DNA of 42,771 nt from NCBI GenBank assembly GCA_903863375.1, contig CAIPBT010000074.1, positions 1-42,771 on the forward strand. The letters are read 5' to 3'. Within the stretch, counting starts at the first letter, position 1, and the number at the start of each line of letters is the position of its first letter. The position numbers and the translations under genes were made by a program. The notes below the pieces were generated by a model that saw only the letters and a program-made list of their open reading frames with translations, was not told where the DNA came from and made no database searches. Below, in pieces: positions 23,464-32,751 of this stretch. Source of the stretch: an uncultured Ferrovum sp. (lineage in GTDB: Bacteria; Pseudomonadota; Gammaproteobacteria; Burkholderiales; Ferrovaceae).

Positions 23464-25422
23464 ATGGATACGAATCCGCTCGACCCGACGTCGCTGTTCA
23501 GCGACTTCCAATCGACTTACGCGAACAGCAGCCCGACAAGACTGTCGCTGGCCGCCTACCTCGAACTGTGCCGCGCCGATCCCATGGCGTATGCCTTGCC
23601 GGCCGAACGGATGATCAAGGCGATCGGCGAGCCCGAGATGATCGAGACCAAGTCCGATCCCCGCCTGCTGCGGCTGTTTGGCAACCGCGTGATCCAGCGC
23701 TATGCGCCGTTCGCCGATTTCTACGGCATGGAAGGGGTTATCCAGGACATCGTGTCCTACTTCCGGCACGCCGCCCAGGGTCTGGAAGAACGCAAGCAGG
23801 TGTTGTATCTGCTGGGGCCGGTGGGCAGTGCCAAGAGTTCGCTGGCGGAAAAGCTCAAATCCCTGATGGAGGTTCACCCCATTTATGTTCTGGTCGACGC
23901 CGACGGCCAGCGCAGCCCGCTCAACGAATCTCCGCTGGGCCTGTTCCCACCCAATCGCTGGGCCGAGCGTCTCGGTGCCGAATATGGCATCCATCGCCGG
24001 TACCTGACCGGCCTGCTCAGTCCCTGGGCGCAGAAGCGTCTGCACGCCTACGGCGGGGACATCAGCAAATTCAGCGTGGAGCGCATCTACCCGTCGGTGC
24101 TGCATCAGACCGCCATCTCCAAGACGGAGCCGGGCGACGAAAACAACCAGGATATCAGCGCGTTGGTCGGCAAGATCGATATCCGCAAACTCGACAAGCT
24201 CGCCCAGGATGATCCCGATGCCTACAGCTATTCGGGGGGCCTGTGCCTGGGCAACCAGGGTATGCTGGAATTCGTGGAAATGTTCAAGGCCCCGATCAAG
24301 GTGCTCAACCCGCTGCTGACTGCCACCCAGGAGGGGAATTTCAAGGGTACCGAAGGCTTCGGCGCCATGCCCTTCCAGGGGTTGGTACTTGCCCACTCCA
24401 ACGAAAGCGAGTGGATGACCTTCCGCAACAACAAGAGCAATGAGGCCTTCCTCGATCGCGTGTACATCGTGAAGGTGCCGTATTGCCTGCGCGTCACCGA
24501 AGAAGTGCAGATTTACAACAAGCTGCTGCGCGATTCCACCTTGGCGAGCGCCCCCTGTGCCCCCGGCATGCTGGAAATGCTGGCGCGGTTCATCGTGCTG
24601 ACGCGCCTCAAGCCCTCCGAAAATTCCAGCCTGTACTCCAAGCTGCGCGTGTACGACGGCGAGAACCTGCGCGAGGCAGATCCTCAGGCCAAAAGCGCGG
24701 CGGAATACCGCGAGGTGGCGGGGCACGACGAGGGCATGTCGGGCCTCTCGACGCGGCATGCCTACAAGCTGATTTCCAAGGCCTTCGACCGCGATGCCAC
24801 CGAGACCGCGGCAGATCCCGTCACGCTGCTCAAGGTGATCGAGGAGAGCATCGGCCGGGGCGAGCTCTCGCAGGACATGGAGAAGGCCTATAAGGCCCAT
24901 CTGTCCGAGTTCCTGATTCCGAAGTATCTGGAATTCATTCAGAAGGAGATCCAGACGGCTTACCTCGAGTCCTACTCGGACTACGGCCAGAACCTGTTCG
25001 ACCGCTACGTCACCTTCGCCGATTTCTGGGTGCAGGAAGAGGTGTATGTCGATTCCGCCACCGGCGTGGCTTTCGACAAGCAGACCCTCAACAACGAGCT
25101 TGAGAAGATCGAGAAGCCGGCGGGCATCGCCAACCCGAAGGATTTCCGCAACGAGGTGGTGGGCTTCGTGTTGCGCGCCCGCGCCAAGAACGGCGGCGTC
25201 AACCCATCCTGGACCAGCTATGCCAAGCTGCGCGAAGTGATCGAGAAGCGCATGTTTGCCGCCACCGACGACATCCTGCCGGTGGTCTCCTTTGCCGGCA
25301 AAAGCACCGCCGAAGAGGAGCGCAAGCATCAGGCCTTCGTCGAGCGTATGGTTAGCAAGGGCTACACGGCCAAGCAGGTCCGTCGGCTGGTCGAGTGGTG
25401 GATGATGGCGCGCCGACAGTGA
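23464..25422 (+). CDS. prkA: PrkA-family serine protein kinase / AAA+ protein (YeaG)
   Basis: The 652-residue protein belongs to the PrkA/YeaG family, linked in bacteria to starvation and stress responses. It has an AAA+ core with Walker A GPVGSAKSSLAEKL, the conserved FADFYGMEGVI and ANNLIFA-type segment (here LVLAHSNESEWMTF), and a C-terminal kinase-like region (FADFWVQEEVYVDSATG). A strong AGGGAGAA site lies 8 bp before the ATG at 23464. It heads a cluster with yeaH (88-bp gap) and spoVR; the three genes co-occur widely. Whether it acts as a kinase or as an AAA+ protease/chaperone is debated for the family. Confidence 0.95.
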   Translation: MDTNPLDPTSLFSDFQSTYANSSPTRLSLAAYLELCRADPMAYALPAERMIKAIGEPEMIETKSDPRLLRLFGNRVIQRYAPFADFYGMEGVIQDIVSYFRHAAQGLEERKQVLYLLGPVGSAKSSLAEKLKSLMEVHPIYVLVDADGQRSPLNESPLGLFPPNRWAERLGAEYGIHRRYLTGLLSPWAQKRLHAYGGDISKFSVERIYPSVLHQTAISKTEPGDENNQDISALVGKIDIRKLDKLAQDDPDAYSYSGGLCLGNQGMLEFVEMFKAPIKVLNPLLTATQEGNFKGTEGFGAMPFQGLVLAHSNESEWMTFRNNKSNEAFLDRVYIVKVPYCLRVTEEVQIYNKLLRDSTLASAPCAPGMLEMLARFIVLTRLKPSENSSLYSKLRVYDGENLREADPQAKSAAEYREVAGHDEGMSGLSTRHAYKLISKAFDRDATETAADPVTLLKVIEESIGRGELSQDMEKAYKAHLSEFLIPKYLEFIQKEIQTAYLESYSDYGQNLFDRYVTFADFWVQEEVYVDSATGVAFDKQTLNNELEKIEKPAGIANPKDFRNEVVGFVLRARAKNGGVNPSWTSYAKLREVIEKRMFAATDDILPVVSFAGKSTAEEERKHQAFVERMVSKGYTAKQVRRLVEWWMMARRQ

Positions 25423-25478
25423 TGGCGGCCTGTCGCCAACCATCCAGGAGCGTGAGCGTGTAACGCATCGAAGGAAGC

Positions 25479-25498
25479 GCCGGGTTTCACTACCCGGC
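25479..25498 (+). promoter_or_regulatory. Intercistronic hairpin between prkA and yeaH
   Basis: A 7-bp stem GCCGGGT/ACCCGGC with a 6-base loop ends immediately before the yeaH ribosome site (AGGAGCGGGAA). There is no T-run, so it is not a terminator; it may stabilise the upstream message or tune yeaH translation. Confidence 0.6.
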
Positions 25499-25510
25499 CA
25501 GGAGCGGGAA

Positions 25511-26818
25511 ATGACCAGTGTGATCATCGATCGTCGTCCGCAGCAGGGCAAAAGCTCTGCCAACCGCCAGCGCGTGCTGCGGCGGCTGAACCGGGTGTTG
25601 AAAGCCCAGGTGGACGACCTGGTCAGCAAGCGCCGGCTGACCGACCTCGATCAGGGCGCTGAGGTCACGGTTGGCAAGCTCGATGTGTCCGAACCGAGCT
25701 TCCGCATCGACCAGGGCACCGGCGTGTCCGACCGGGTGTTGCCAGGCAATGACCGCTACCGGGTTGGTGACCGCATTCCCAAGCCCGATCCCAGCGGCAG
25801 TGGCGGCGGACCGGGCAAGGGCAGCGATGCCGGCGATGGCGATGCCGAGGAGGACAATTTCCGCTTCATGCTGTCGCGAGAGGAGTTCCTCAACCTGCTG
25901 TTCGATGACCTCGAGCTGCCCGAGCTGGTGCGTAAGGAACTCACCGAGGTGGTCGACCGCAAGTTTCGCCGTGGCGGCATCGTGCGTCATGGCAATCCGG
26001 GCAACATGTCGGTGCTGCGCACGTTCCGTGCCTCGATCGGCCGGCGGGTTGCGGCAGCCAGTTCGATTCAGGACGATCTGGACCGGGTCGAATACCGGCA
26101 GGGCTACGCCCAGGAAGTTGCCGATGCGACCTTGGCCCAGGCATTGGCGCTGGAAGCAGATGCAGTGCGCCGGCGGGCCACGCAGGTACCGTTCATCGAT
26201 CCCGTCGACCTGCGCCATCGCAGCCTGATTGAGATCGAGGCCCCGCGGACGGCCGCTGCCATGTTCTGCCTGATGGACGTTTCCGGTTCGATGACCGAAT
26301 TGCGCAAGGATCTCGCCAAGCGCTTTTTCACGCTGTTGTACCTATTTTTGCGCCGCAAGTACGAGAACGTCGAGCTGGTGTTTATCCGCCATACCGAGGT
26401 GGCCGAAGAAGTCGACGAGCACACCTTCTTCCATCATCCCCAGTCGGGCGGCACGCGCGTGCTGGCCGCGCTGGAGAAGATGAAGGAAATCATCGAAGCG
26501 CGTTTTCCGGCCAGTCGTTACAACATCTTTGGCGCCCAGGCGAGCGACGGCGATTCGATGGGGGCAGACCCCGTGCAATCGCGCATATTCCTGACCGAGC
26601 AGCTGCTGCCGCTGTCGCGTTACTTCGTGTATGCCGAGACCAATGAGTACGCGCAGGCCAATACCGCGCTCTGGGCTGCCTATGCCAGCATTGATCACGC
26701 CGGCTTCAACATGGCCGGCGTGGCCAATCGTAGCGAGGTGTATCCGGCGCTGGTGAAACTGTTCGAAAAGGAACGGCATGCGGCAACCGGCAGGGCGGGG
26801 CAGGGGAGGACATCATGA
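25511..26818 (+). CDS. yeaH: YeaH/UPF0229 (DUF444) protein
   Basis: The 435-residue protein is the usual partner of PrkA. The N-terminus IIDRRPQQGKSSANRQRVLR and HGNPGNMSVLRTF-type segment are conserved in the family, and the C-terminal half has a von Willebrand A-like fold with a MIDAS-type CLMDVSGSMTE motif. A Gly/Asp-rich linker (about residues 95-118) separates the halves. A good AGGAG site precedes the ATG. It overlaps spoVR by 4 bp (ATGA). Molecular function is not established; association with PrkA in stress physiology is known in E. coli (yeaGH operon). Confidence 0.94.
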   Translation: MTSVIIDRRPQQGKSSANRQRVLRRLNRVLKAQVDDLVSKRRLTDLDQGAEVTVGKLDVSEPSFRIDQGTGVSDRVLPGNDRYRVGDRIPKPDPSGSGGGPGKGSDAGDGDAEEDNFRFMLSREEFLNLLFDDLELPELVRKELTEVVDRKFRRGGIVRHGNPGNMSVLRTFRASIGRRVAAASSIQDDLDRVEYRQGYAQEVADATLAQALALEADAVRRRATQVPFIDPVDLRHRSLIEIEAPRTAAAMFCLMDVSGSMTELRKDLAKRFFTLLYLFLRRKYENVELVFIRHTEVAEEVDEHTFFHHPQSGGTRVLAALEKMKEIIEARFPASRYNIFGAQASDGDSMGADPVQSRIFLTEQLLPLSRYFVYAETNEYAQANTALWAAYASIDHAGFNMAGVANRSEVYPALVKLFEKERHAATGRAGQGRTS

Positions 26819-28299
26819 GAGATCGCAGCGCCATGATTGCCACCGGCAGCGAGTGGACCTTCGACCATCTCGCGGCACTCGACCAGGCCTGTGCGGCCCA
26901 TGCCCGTCGTTATCGGCTGGACACGTTTCCCAACCAGATCGAGCTGATCACCAGCGAACAGATGCTGGACGCCTATTCTGCCGTTGGCCTGCCTGTCAAT
27001 TATCACCACTGGAGCTTTGGCAAGGAGTTCCTGGCCAATCAGAAGGGCTATCAGAGCGGTGAGCAGGGTCTGGCCTACGAAATTGTGATCAATTCGAACC
27101 CCTGCATCAGCTACCTGATGGAGAACAACTCGCTCGCGATGCAGGCCTTGGTGATTGCCCATGCCTGCTACGGGCACAACAGTTTCTTCAAGGGCAATTA
27201 CCTGTTCCGCCAGTGGACCCAGCCCGAGGCCATCCTCGATTACATGGTGTTTGCCCGAAACTATGTGGCCGAGTGTGAAGAGCGGTATGGCTACGACGCG
27301 GTGGAGCGCACCCTGGATGCCTTGCATGCCCTGCGCGAGCACGGGGTTGACCGCTACAAGCGCCCGGGCAAGCTCGATTCCCTGCGCGAGCGCAAGGAAC
27401 AGGCCAAGCGCCTGCAGGCGGCCCAGGAGCGCATGCGCCAGAGCGAGTACTACAGCCTGGTACCGCAGACCCCCGAGGCAGCGGTCGCTGAGCGGATGTT
27501 TCCCGAGCAGCCGGAAGAGAACCTGCTCTACTTCATCGAAAAGCATGCGCCGCGCCTTGCGCCCTGGCAGCGCGAGCTGACCCGCATCGTGCGCAAGATT
27601 GCCCAGTACTTCTACCCGCAGCGCCAGACCAAGGTGATGAACGAGGGCTGGGCCACCTTCTGGCACCACCGCATCCTCAACGACATGTACGACCAGGACC
27701 AGATCGACGAGGGTGTCCTGCTGGAGTGTATGCACTCGCACACCAATGTGATTTCGCAGCGCCAGTTCGGCCAGTTCAATCCCTATGCCCTGGGTTTTGC
27801 GATGTTCACCGACATCCGGCGGGTGTGCGAGCATCCCACGGACGAGGACCGTGAATACCTGCCAGATGTGGCCGGGCGGGACTGGCTGGAAGTGCTGCAC
27901 GACGCCATGCACAACTATCGCGACGAGAGCTTCATACTGCAGTTCCTGTCACCCAAGCTGCTGCGCGAATTCAGGCTGATGCATATCCGTACCGATGCAG
28001 AGGACGACGCCTGGGAAGTCATGCAGACGGCAAGCAGTGAAGGCTTCGAGAAGGTGCGCCGGGAACTGGCCGCCAATCACCGGATGGAACTCTACTTGCC
28101 GGAGATCTCGGTGGTGCGCTACCACCACGACCACGACCGTTCGTTGCTGCTGCGCCACCAACCGTATCAGGGCAAGCTGCTCGACCCGGAACTGGCCGAG
28201 AAGACCCTGACCCATCTGCAATACCTGTGGGGCTACGACGTGACCCTGGAATCGGTGGACCCGTCCGGCAGGGTACTGCACCGGTTCAGCGCGGACTGA
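26815..28299 (+). CDS. spoVR: SpoVR family protein (YcgB)
   Basis: The 494-residue protein matches the SpoVR/YcgB family: NYHHWSFGKEF, YEIVINSNPCISYLMENN, HACYGHNSFFKGNYLF, MNEGWATFWHHRI and NPYALGFAMFTDI are conserved blocks rich in His and Glu suggestive of a metal site. The name comes from a Bacillus cortex mutant, but most family members are in non-sporulating bacteria. The start ATG overlaps the yeaH stop, so it is coupled to the PrkA cluster. The biochemical activity is unknown. Confidence 0.95.
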   Translation: MRDRSAMIATGSEWTFDHLAALDQACAAHARRYRLDTFPNQIELITSEQMLDAYSAVGLPVNYHHWSFGKEFLANQKGYQSGEQGLAYEIVINSNPCISYLMENNSLAMQALVIAHACYGHNSFFKGNYLFRQWTQPEAILDYMVFARNYVAECEERYGYDAVERTLDALHALREHGVDRYKRPGKLDSLRERKEQAKRLQAAQERMRQSEYYSLVPQTPEAAVAERMFPEQPEENLLYFIEKHAPRLAPWQRELTRIVRKIAQYFYPQRQTKVMNEGWATFWHHRILNDMYDQDQIDEGVLLECMHSHTNVISQRQFGQFNPYALGFAMFTDIRRVCEHPTDEDREYLPDVAGRDWLEVLHDAMHNYRDESFILQFLSPKLLREFRLMHIRTDAEDDAWEVMQTASSEGFEKVRRELAANHRMELYLPEISVVRYHHDHDRSLLLRHQPYQGKLLDPELAEKTLTHLQYLWGYDVTLESVDPSGRVLHRFSAD

Positions 28300-28505
28300 C
28301 GCTGCCAGACCTGTCGCCGGCCTGCGCCCGGCCGTTGATCTGTGCTCGGTCGCCGCTCTGCGCTCAATCGCCGCATTGCGTTATTCAGGCTGATGATTGT
28401 CCAGCACAAAACGCTTGCCATTGGCCTCGCTGCCTATACTTCGGTATAGCTGTCCTCCTGACGGGGGCCACCCACACTATTCACTGTGGAATGTGGTGCC
28501 GTTGA

Positions 28506-28688
28506 TGCGATGAGCGCCCCTATTATCGAGTGCACATCGAGGCCTATCCCGAGGATGGCCGCCTGCAGGAAAGCGACATCCGTCCCTGCATGACCGCGGT
28601 GGTCGATACCGTGACCGGTCACCACAGCGTCGCCAATTATCTGCTCAAGCCCCTGCAGCGCGGTCTGGACGATGCCTTGCAACGGTGA
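28506..28688 (+). pseudogene. Remnant of a HlyD-family secretion adaptor (C-terminus only)
   Basis: A 60-codon open stretch without its own proper start follows an in-frame stop at 28503. It reads RPYYRVHIEAYPEDG, then IRPCMTAVVDTVTGHHSVAN and YLLKPLQRGLDDALQR before TGA at 28686. This matches the end of type I secretion membrane-fusion proteins (beta strands, then the conserved TG-x-RSVxxYLLKP and helix). The normal Gly-Met of the family is Cys-Met here. No other part of such a gene is visible upstream, so it looks like a decayed secretion locus. The call rests on a short motif. Confidence 0.6.
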
Positions 28689-29528
28689 ACGGTAAACGGC
28701 GAACGGGGGCTGGCGGCGTCATGTTGGGATGGCGTGCTCACCGTGCCCGAACGCGTGGCAGGGCTCGGAAACCATCTCTGCGGAACTATCATTGAGTTTT
28801 TCTATAAAAACCAGCAGTGATACTCGGGAATGTTGAACATGCTTCGCTTGCGAACATCGACGCTGCAACGCCTCCTGTTTACACTGGCAACCTCGCTGCC
28901 CGTCAGTCGCTGGCGATTGGGTCTGCGGTTTCCGGTGCGGCGCACCCGATCGTGGGGCCTATCCGTTGCGCGCCTCCGCGGCACGACCGGGACAACCCTG
29001 CACCAGACCAAGCATGGGGGTGCAGCAGCCGGGGGAGCCGACCCAGGCGACACCCGCGCGAGCGAAATCTCCGTTGCCAGCGCTTTGGCGACGCGCTTGC
29101 TGGATCTCGGCTGACCGACTCGCCAGTGGTCACCGACACCACGCTGGCCTGATACGCCCGGCCCGCCAGCCCGCCAACCGGCTCTCCCGGATAGCTGGAT
29201 GAATCGCGGGATGGATCGCCGTCCCGCTGGGTTGCTGCTGCGCTCCGGCAGATGCATCCCGCAAGCCTGACAAATAATTAACTTAAGGCGCTGGCTTTTC
29301 TCCCTATATTACCTACCCTTCTGGTATGTGGAAACCATCGATTCTGCAATTGTCTGGCGCTCCAGGCGAATGAAATCGATGCGATGAGTAGATTGCGGCA
29401 GTGCGACATGCCCGTCCGGGAAGCTTGGCCGGTGTCCGCAGTCAACATCGGTGTTTCGCCTGCTGATGGCGCCCGGCACGCCGCGGTGCCATTTCAGCTC
29501 ACCAGACGATCTGCGGGGAAACCAGAAC
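28689..29528. other. Gene-poor 840-bp stretch
   Basis: Between the HlyD-like remnant and the acyltransferase gene I find no convincing gene. Several open frames of 80-150 codons exist on both strands but have Arg/Pro-rich, non-conserved composition typical of chance frames in GC-rich DNA. The segment near 29270-29340 is AT-richer than its surroundings and may contain the acyltransferase promoter (TATATT at 29305). The whole region could be debris of a lost secretion or surface-protein locus. Confidence 0.55.
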
Positions 29529-31574
29529 ATGCGATACAGGAGGGAAATCGACGGACTGCGCGCGCTCGCCGTGCTTTCCGTACTCCTGTTCCACGCCGGA
29601 GTTCCGGTCCTGCGCGGTGGGTTTGTCGGCGTGGACGTGTTCTTCGTGATCAGCGGCTATCTGATTACCGGCATCCTGGATGAAGCCCTGCAACGCGGGT
29701 CGTTTTCGCTTCGCGCGTTCTACGTCCAGCGTGCCCGCCGCATCCTGCCGGCGCTGTTTGCCATGATGCTGGTCACAATGCCCTTTGCCTGGCTGGTGAT
29801 GCTGCCACAAGATCTGAAAGCCTTCGCCAAGAGTCTGGTGGCAACACCGATCCTGGCATCTAACCTTCTGTTTTTCCTGGCCGGCGGATACTTCGACAAA
29901 TCGGCCGAGCTGACGCCGCTGCTGCACACGTGGAGCTTGGCCGTGGAGGGGCAGTACTACTTGCTGTTCCCCCTGCTGCTGCTGGCCGTCCACCGGTTCG
30001 GCGCGCACTGGATAACCGGCATCCTGGCGGCGCTAACCGCACTCAGCCTCGCGTTGGCGCAACTGTCCTTGCAGGGCCATCCGATGTTCTCATTTTATTT
30101 TCTGCCGCCACGGGCCTTCGAAATCCTGGTCGGCGCGCTTGTTCATCGCTGGCTGGCCGGGCGCCACGCAGCGCTGCCGCCCGGCCGCGTCATCCAGGAA
30201 GCAGGCAGTTTCGCGGGTCTCGCCCTGGTAGCCTTTGCCGTGCTCGCGTTTGACGACAACACCCCGTCGCCCGGGTTGTACACGCTGGTGCCGGTGCTTG
30301 GCGCGGCCCTGATCGTGGCATTCGCCAACCCGCCGACCATGGTGGGACGGTTGCTGGCAACGCCAGCACTGGTGGGCATCGGCCTGATCAGTTACAGCGT
30401 TTATTTGTGGCACCAGCCGCTGTTTGCGTTGATCCGGCTGTATACCCTGGCGCCCCTCGGAGCACAGGTTGGCAGCCTTGCCTGCATTGCGGCGATGGTG
30501 CTCGGCTATGCCAGCTGGCGCTGGATCGAGCAGCCCTTCCGGCAGCGCAAGACGGTGGCGGGGCGGCCCTTCACGGCCGCCTACGTGCTGACCGGTTTGC
30601 TGTTGATGGGGGTGGGCGTGGCCGGTTATGCCAGCAATGGGGATGAAGCCCGCTGGCTCAATCAGCGGGCCACGCCGGATCAGGCGATTGCTTATCGCCT
30701 GCTGATGCAGGCGAAAAAATCCAGCCCGGTCTACATCCCGGCAAACCGGGTTGATGACGGCCGTTGTGTCTTTGATGCGCAGGATCTCGCGCCGGCCGTG
30801 GTCTCCCGCATCCTGCAGTGCGCGACAACGCATCCCGACGGGGTAGCCGTACTGGGAGACAGCCATTCGACCAACCTGTTCGACGTGCTGTATTTCAACC
30901 CGTCACGCCGCTTCAACTTCCTGGTGGGCATCACCCGCAACGGTTGCAACCTGCACGGTGCTACACCGGGCTGTCCGTTCGCGGCATTCGTCCGACTGGT
31001 GCATGACCATCCCGGAGTGTTCCGCCAGGTGATTTATGAGAACGCCGGCTGGGTGATGTTGCGTTCCCGCCAGGGCCCGGTCGGAGACGGTATTGCGATG
31101 CTGGCACAACAGCAGCGATTGGAAGGCATCAGCAGTGATCAGCGATTAATTGACGGGAATGTCAGCGATCTTGCGGCACTTTCTGGCGATGTGGATGTCC
31201 TTTGGGTGGGGCCGCACGATGATCCGCAAGTCAGCGATCAGGCTCGCATCCGCAATGGTTGCGCGCGGGGTGTGTCCTGGCGCCCAGGTCAGCGCGAGGT
31301 CTATGCGCAATTGGATCGGCAGCTGGCCGCAGCCGTCCTGGCGGCTGGCAAGCCCCATTTGCGGTACCTGTCGGCAAGACAGCTTTATCAGTTTGCACTG
31401 CCTGCAGATTTTGGAGATTGCGAGCGCGTGCTGTGGTTCGACACGGATCACTTCAGTACGGTGGGAGAACGCTACTTTTCCCGTCGTCTCGATCCAGTCG
31501 TGCAGTTCGTCAATCGCGTTGCAGATTCAACGGCATCCCGTGGGGGGAACGTAGATGAAAAACCGGGACAGTAG
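29529..31574 (+). CDS. OafA/YrhL-type membrane acyltransferase with SGNH domain
   Basis: The 681-residue protein modifies surface polysaccharide or lipopolysaccharide by O-acylation. Residues 1-370 form an acyltransferase-3 domain of about ten membrane segments, beginning YRREIDGLRALAVLSVLLFH with the essential His, then GGFVGVDVFFVISGYLIT and HTWSLAVEGQYYLLFP. The C-terminal 270 residues form a periplasmic SGNH hydrolase-like domain with GDSHSTNLFDVL (Ser of block I) and a terminal DTDHFSTVGE (Asp-x-x-His). The ATG at 29529 starts exactly at the family N-terminus. It overlaps the next gene by 20 bp. The acyl acceptor is unknown, and no polysaccharide cluster is present here. Confidence 0.92.
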   Translation: MRYRREIDGLRALAVLSVLLFHAGVPVLRGGFVGVDVFFVISGYLITGILDEALQRGSFSLRAFYVQRARRILPALFAMMLVTMPFAWLVMLPQDLKAFAKSLVATPILASNLLFFLAGGYFDKSAELTPLLHTWSLAVEGQYYLLFPLLLLAVHRFGAHWITGILAALTALSLALAQLSLQGHPMFSFYFLPPRAFEILVGALVHRWLAGRHAALPPGRVIQEAGSFAGLALVAFAVLAFDDNTPSPGLYTLVPVLGAALIVAFANPPTMVGRLLATPALVGIGLISYSVYLWHQPLFALIRLYTLAPLGAQVGSLACIAAMVLGYASWRWIEQPFRQRKTVAGRPFTAAYVLTGLLLMGVGVAGYASNGDEARWLNQRATPDQAIAYRLLMQAKKSSPVYIPANRVDDGRCVFDAQDLAPAVVSRILQCATTHPDGVAVLGDSHSTNLFDVLYFNPSRRFNFLVGITRNGCNLHGATPGCPFAAFVRLVHDHPGVFRQVIYENAGWVMLRSRQGPVGDGIAMLAQQQRLEGISSDQRLIDGNVSDLAALSGDVDVLWVGPHDDPQVSDQARIRNGCARGVSWRPGQREVYAQLDRQLAAAVLAAGKPHLRYLSARQLYQFALPADFGDCERVLWFDTDHFSTVGERYFSRRLDPVVQFVNRVADSTASRGGNVDEKPGQ

Positions 31575-31959
31575 TGGCCTGCCACTGCGTCAGCGTCAGT
31601 CCGGCGGTACCGCCGGGGGCAGTCCATTTGGGTCGACGCGACGTGAGTCACGGATCGGTCAGGCGGGGCTTGAGTCGCCGGCGGTTCGTGGCTTTGGGGC
31701 GGCACCGGGCGGTCGCGTCTTTGAACGGACTCCCGAGCCGGTTTGGCCGGCGCCCGTCCAGTCGGGGCCTGTCCGGCCGCACCCGCATCTGTCACACCAG
31801 GCCGCGACATCGCGCGACCACGCCGGTGAAGTGCTGGAACCGGATGGGCTGCCATCGCAGCCGTCGCGTAGCAACCCCCTGCAGGATCGTGCAGGGCGGG
31901 ACGCCGCAATCATTGATGCCGAGATCATCGAGGAAGCCAGTTGGCGGCGGGTTGACTGA
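31555..31959 (+). CDS. Hypothetical Pro/Arg/Ser-rich protein (134 residues)
   Basis: I do not recognise this protein. It starts MKNRDSSGLPLRQRQSGGTA after a strong GGGGGGAA ribosome site, overlapping the acyltransferase end by 20 bp. It is low-complexity and probably disordered, ending in an acidic helix-like DAAIIDAEIIEEASWRR. There is no signal peptide or membrane segment. Coupling suggests co-expression with the acyltransferase, but composition like this can also occur by chance in GC-rich DNA, so existence is only moderately supported. Confidence 0.5.
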   Translation: MKNRDSSGLPLRQRQSGGTAGGSPFGSTRRESRIGQAGLESPAVRGFGAAPGGRVFERTPEPVWPAPVQSGPVRPHPHLSHQAATSRDHAGEVLEPDGLPSQPSRSNPLQDRAGRDAAIIDAEIIEEASWRRVD

Positions 31960-32053
31960 AGGGCGGGTTGACGGGATCACGGTGGTCGCGTAGACCAGAG
32001 GAGCGCTGCATGGCTGGCGTTCTTCCCATCCGTTGAAGGCAAGGAGTTGCGCG

Positions 32054-32704
32054 ATGATCCGAAAGCCGTCCTCCCCGCTCGCACTGGCAGTGGCCAGCCT
32101 GATACTGCTGCTCGGCTCCGCTGTTCCTACGGCACAAGCCAACGAGACCGGCACCAACCTGATGATCCGCTCGGCCCCCTCCAATGGCCGCTTTTGTCTT
32201 GACGCCCAGGCAGATCGCAAGGCGGACGGCACCCCCGTCCTGATCTACCAATGCCATGGTCGGGAAAACCAGCGCTGGACTGTCAGCCGCAACACGGACG
32301 GCACCAGCGCGATCGTTGGCACGGGCGGCTTGTGTCTGGATGTTCGCGGCAACGGTCGGGGAGATGGCACGCCGGTCCAGCTATGGCAGTGTCATTTTGG
32401 TGCCAACCAGCGCTTCCGGGTGTTGGATGATGGACGCATCCAGGAAGTGGGCACCGGCAAATGCCTGATGGTGCTGCCCCAGTGGACTGGGGAGCGCGAG
32501 CGGGATCATGCGCGGGAGTTCGACCGTGACCGCGACCGTGATCATGATCGCGAGCATGACGATGCCGGGGAGCGGCGCCGTGCCTGGGAGCGCTGGCACG
32601 CACACGACGACGAGCACTTGCAATTCGTCGAGCGCGATGGTGCCGCTGTGGTGATTGATGACTGTGATGCCAAGGCGCGGCAGTTCTGGCAAACCACCCA
32701 TTGA
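32054..32704 (+). CDS. Secreted ricin-type (beta-trefoil) lectin domain protein
   Basis: The 216-residue protein has a signal peptide (about 1-34, ending PTAQANE) and a ricin-B-like trefoil with QxW-type motifs: CHGRENQRWTVS, CHFGANQRFRVL and DAKARQFW. Paired motifs GTGGLCLDV and GTGKCLMVL mark the repeat starts, and each repeat carries Cys residues. The third repeat is interrupted by about 45 charged residues with Asp-Arg-His dipeptides (DRDRDRDHDREHD, 32516-32556). AAGGAG lies 8 bp before the ATG. Sugar binding is likely from the fold; no catalytic domain is attached. It is convergent with the prolyl oligopeptidase gene. Confidence 0.85.
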   Translation: MIRKPSSPLALAVASLILLLGSAVPTAQANETGTNLMIRSAPSNGRFCLDAQADRKADGTPVLIYQCHGRENQRWTVSRNTDGTSAIVGTGGLCLDVRGNGRGDGTPVQLWQCHFGANQRFRVLDDGRIQEVGTGKCLMVLPQWTGERERDHAREFDRDRDRDHDREHDDAGERRRAWERWHAHDDEHLQFVERDGAAVVIDDCDAKARQFWQTTH

Positions 32705-32751
32705 GCCTGGGGCCTACTGCGCTTGGGCCAGCGGGGCCACCTGCTGCCGGG

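Noticed and set aside
28434-28449. Palindrome CTATAC-TTCG-GTATAG
   Set aside because: A neat 6-bp stem with a stable tetraloop, but no T-run and no nearby gene whose expression it could clearly control; left as a curiosity.
28802-29257. A 151-codon minus-strand frame and overlapping plus-strand frames of 94-111 codons
   Set aside because: Arg/Pro-rich without motifs or ribosome sites; more likely chance frames in the gene-poor island.
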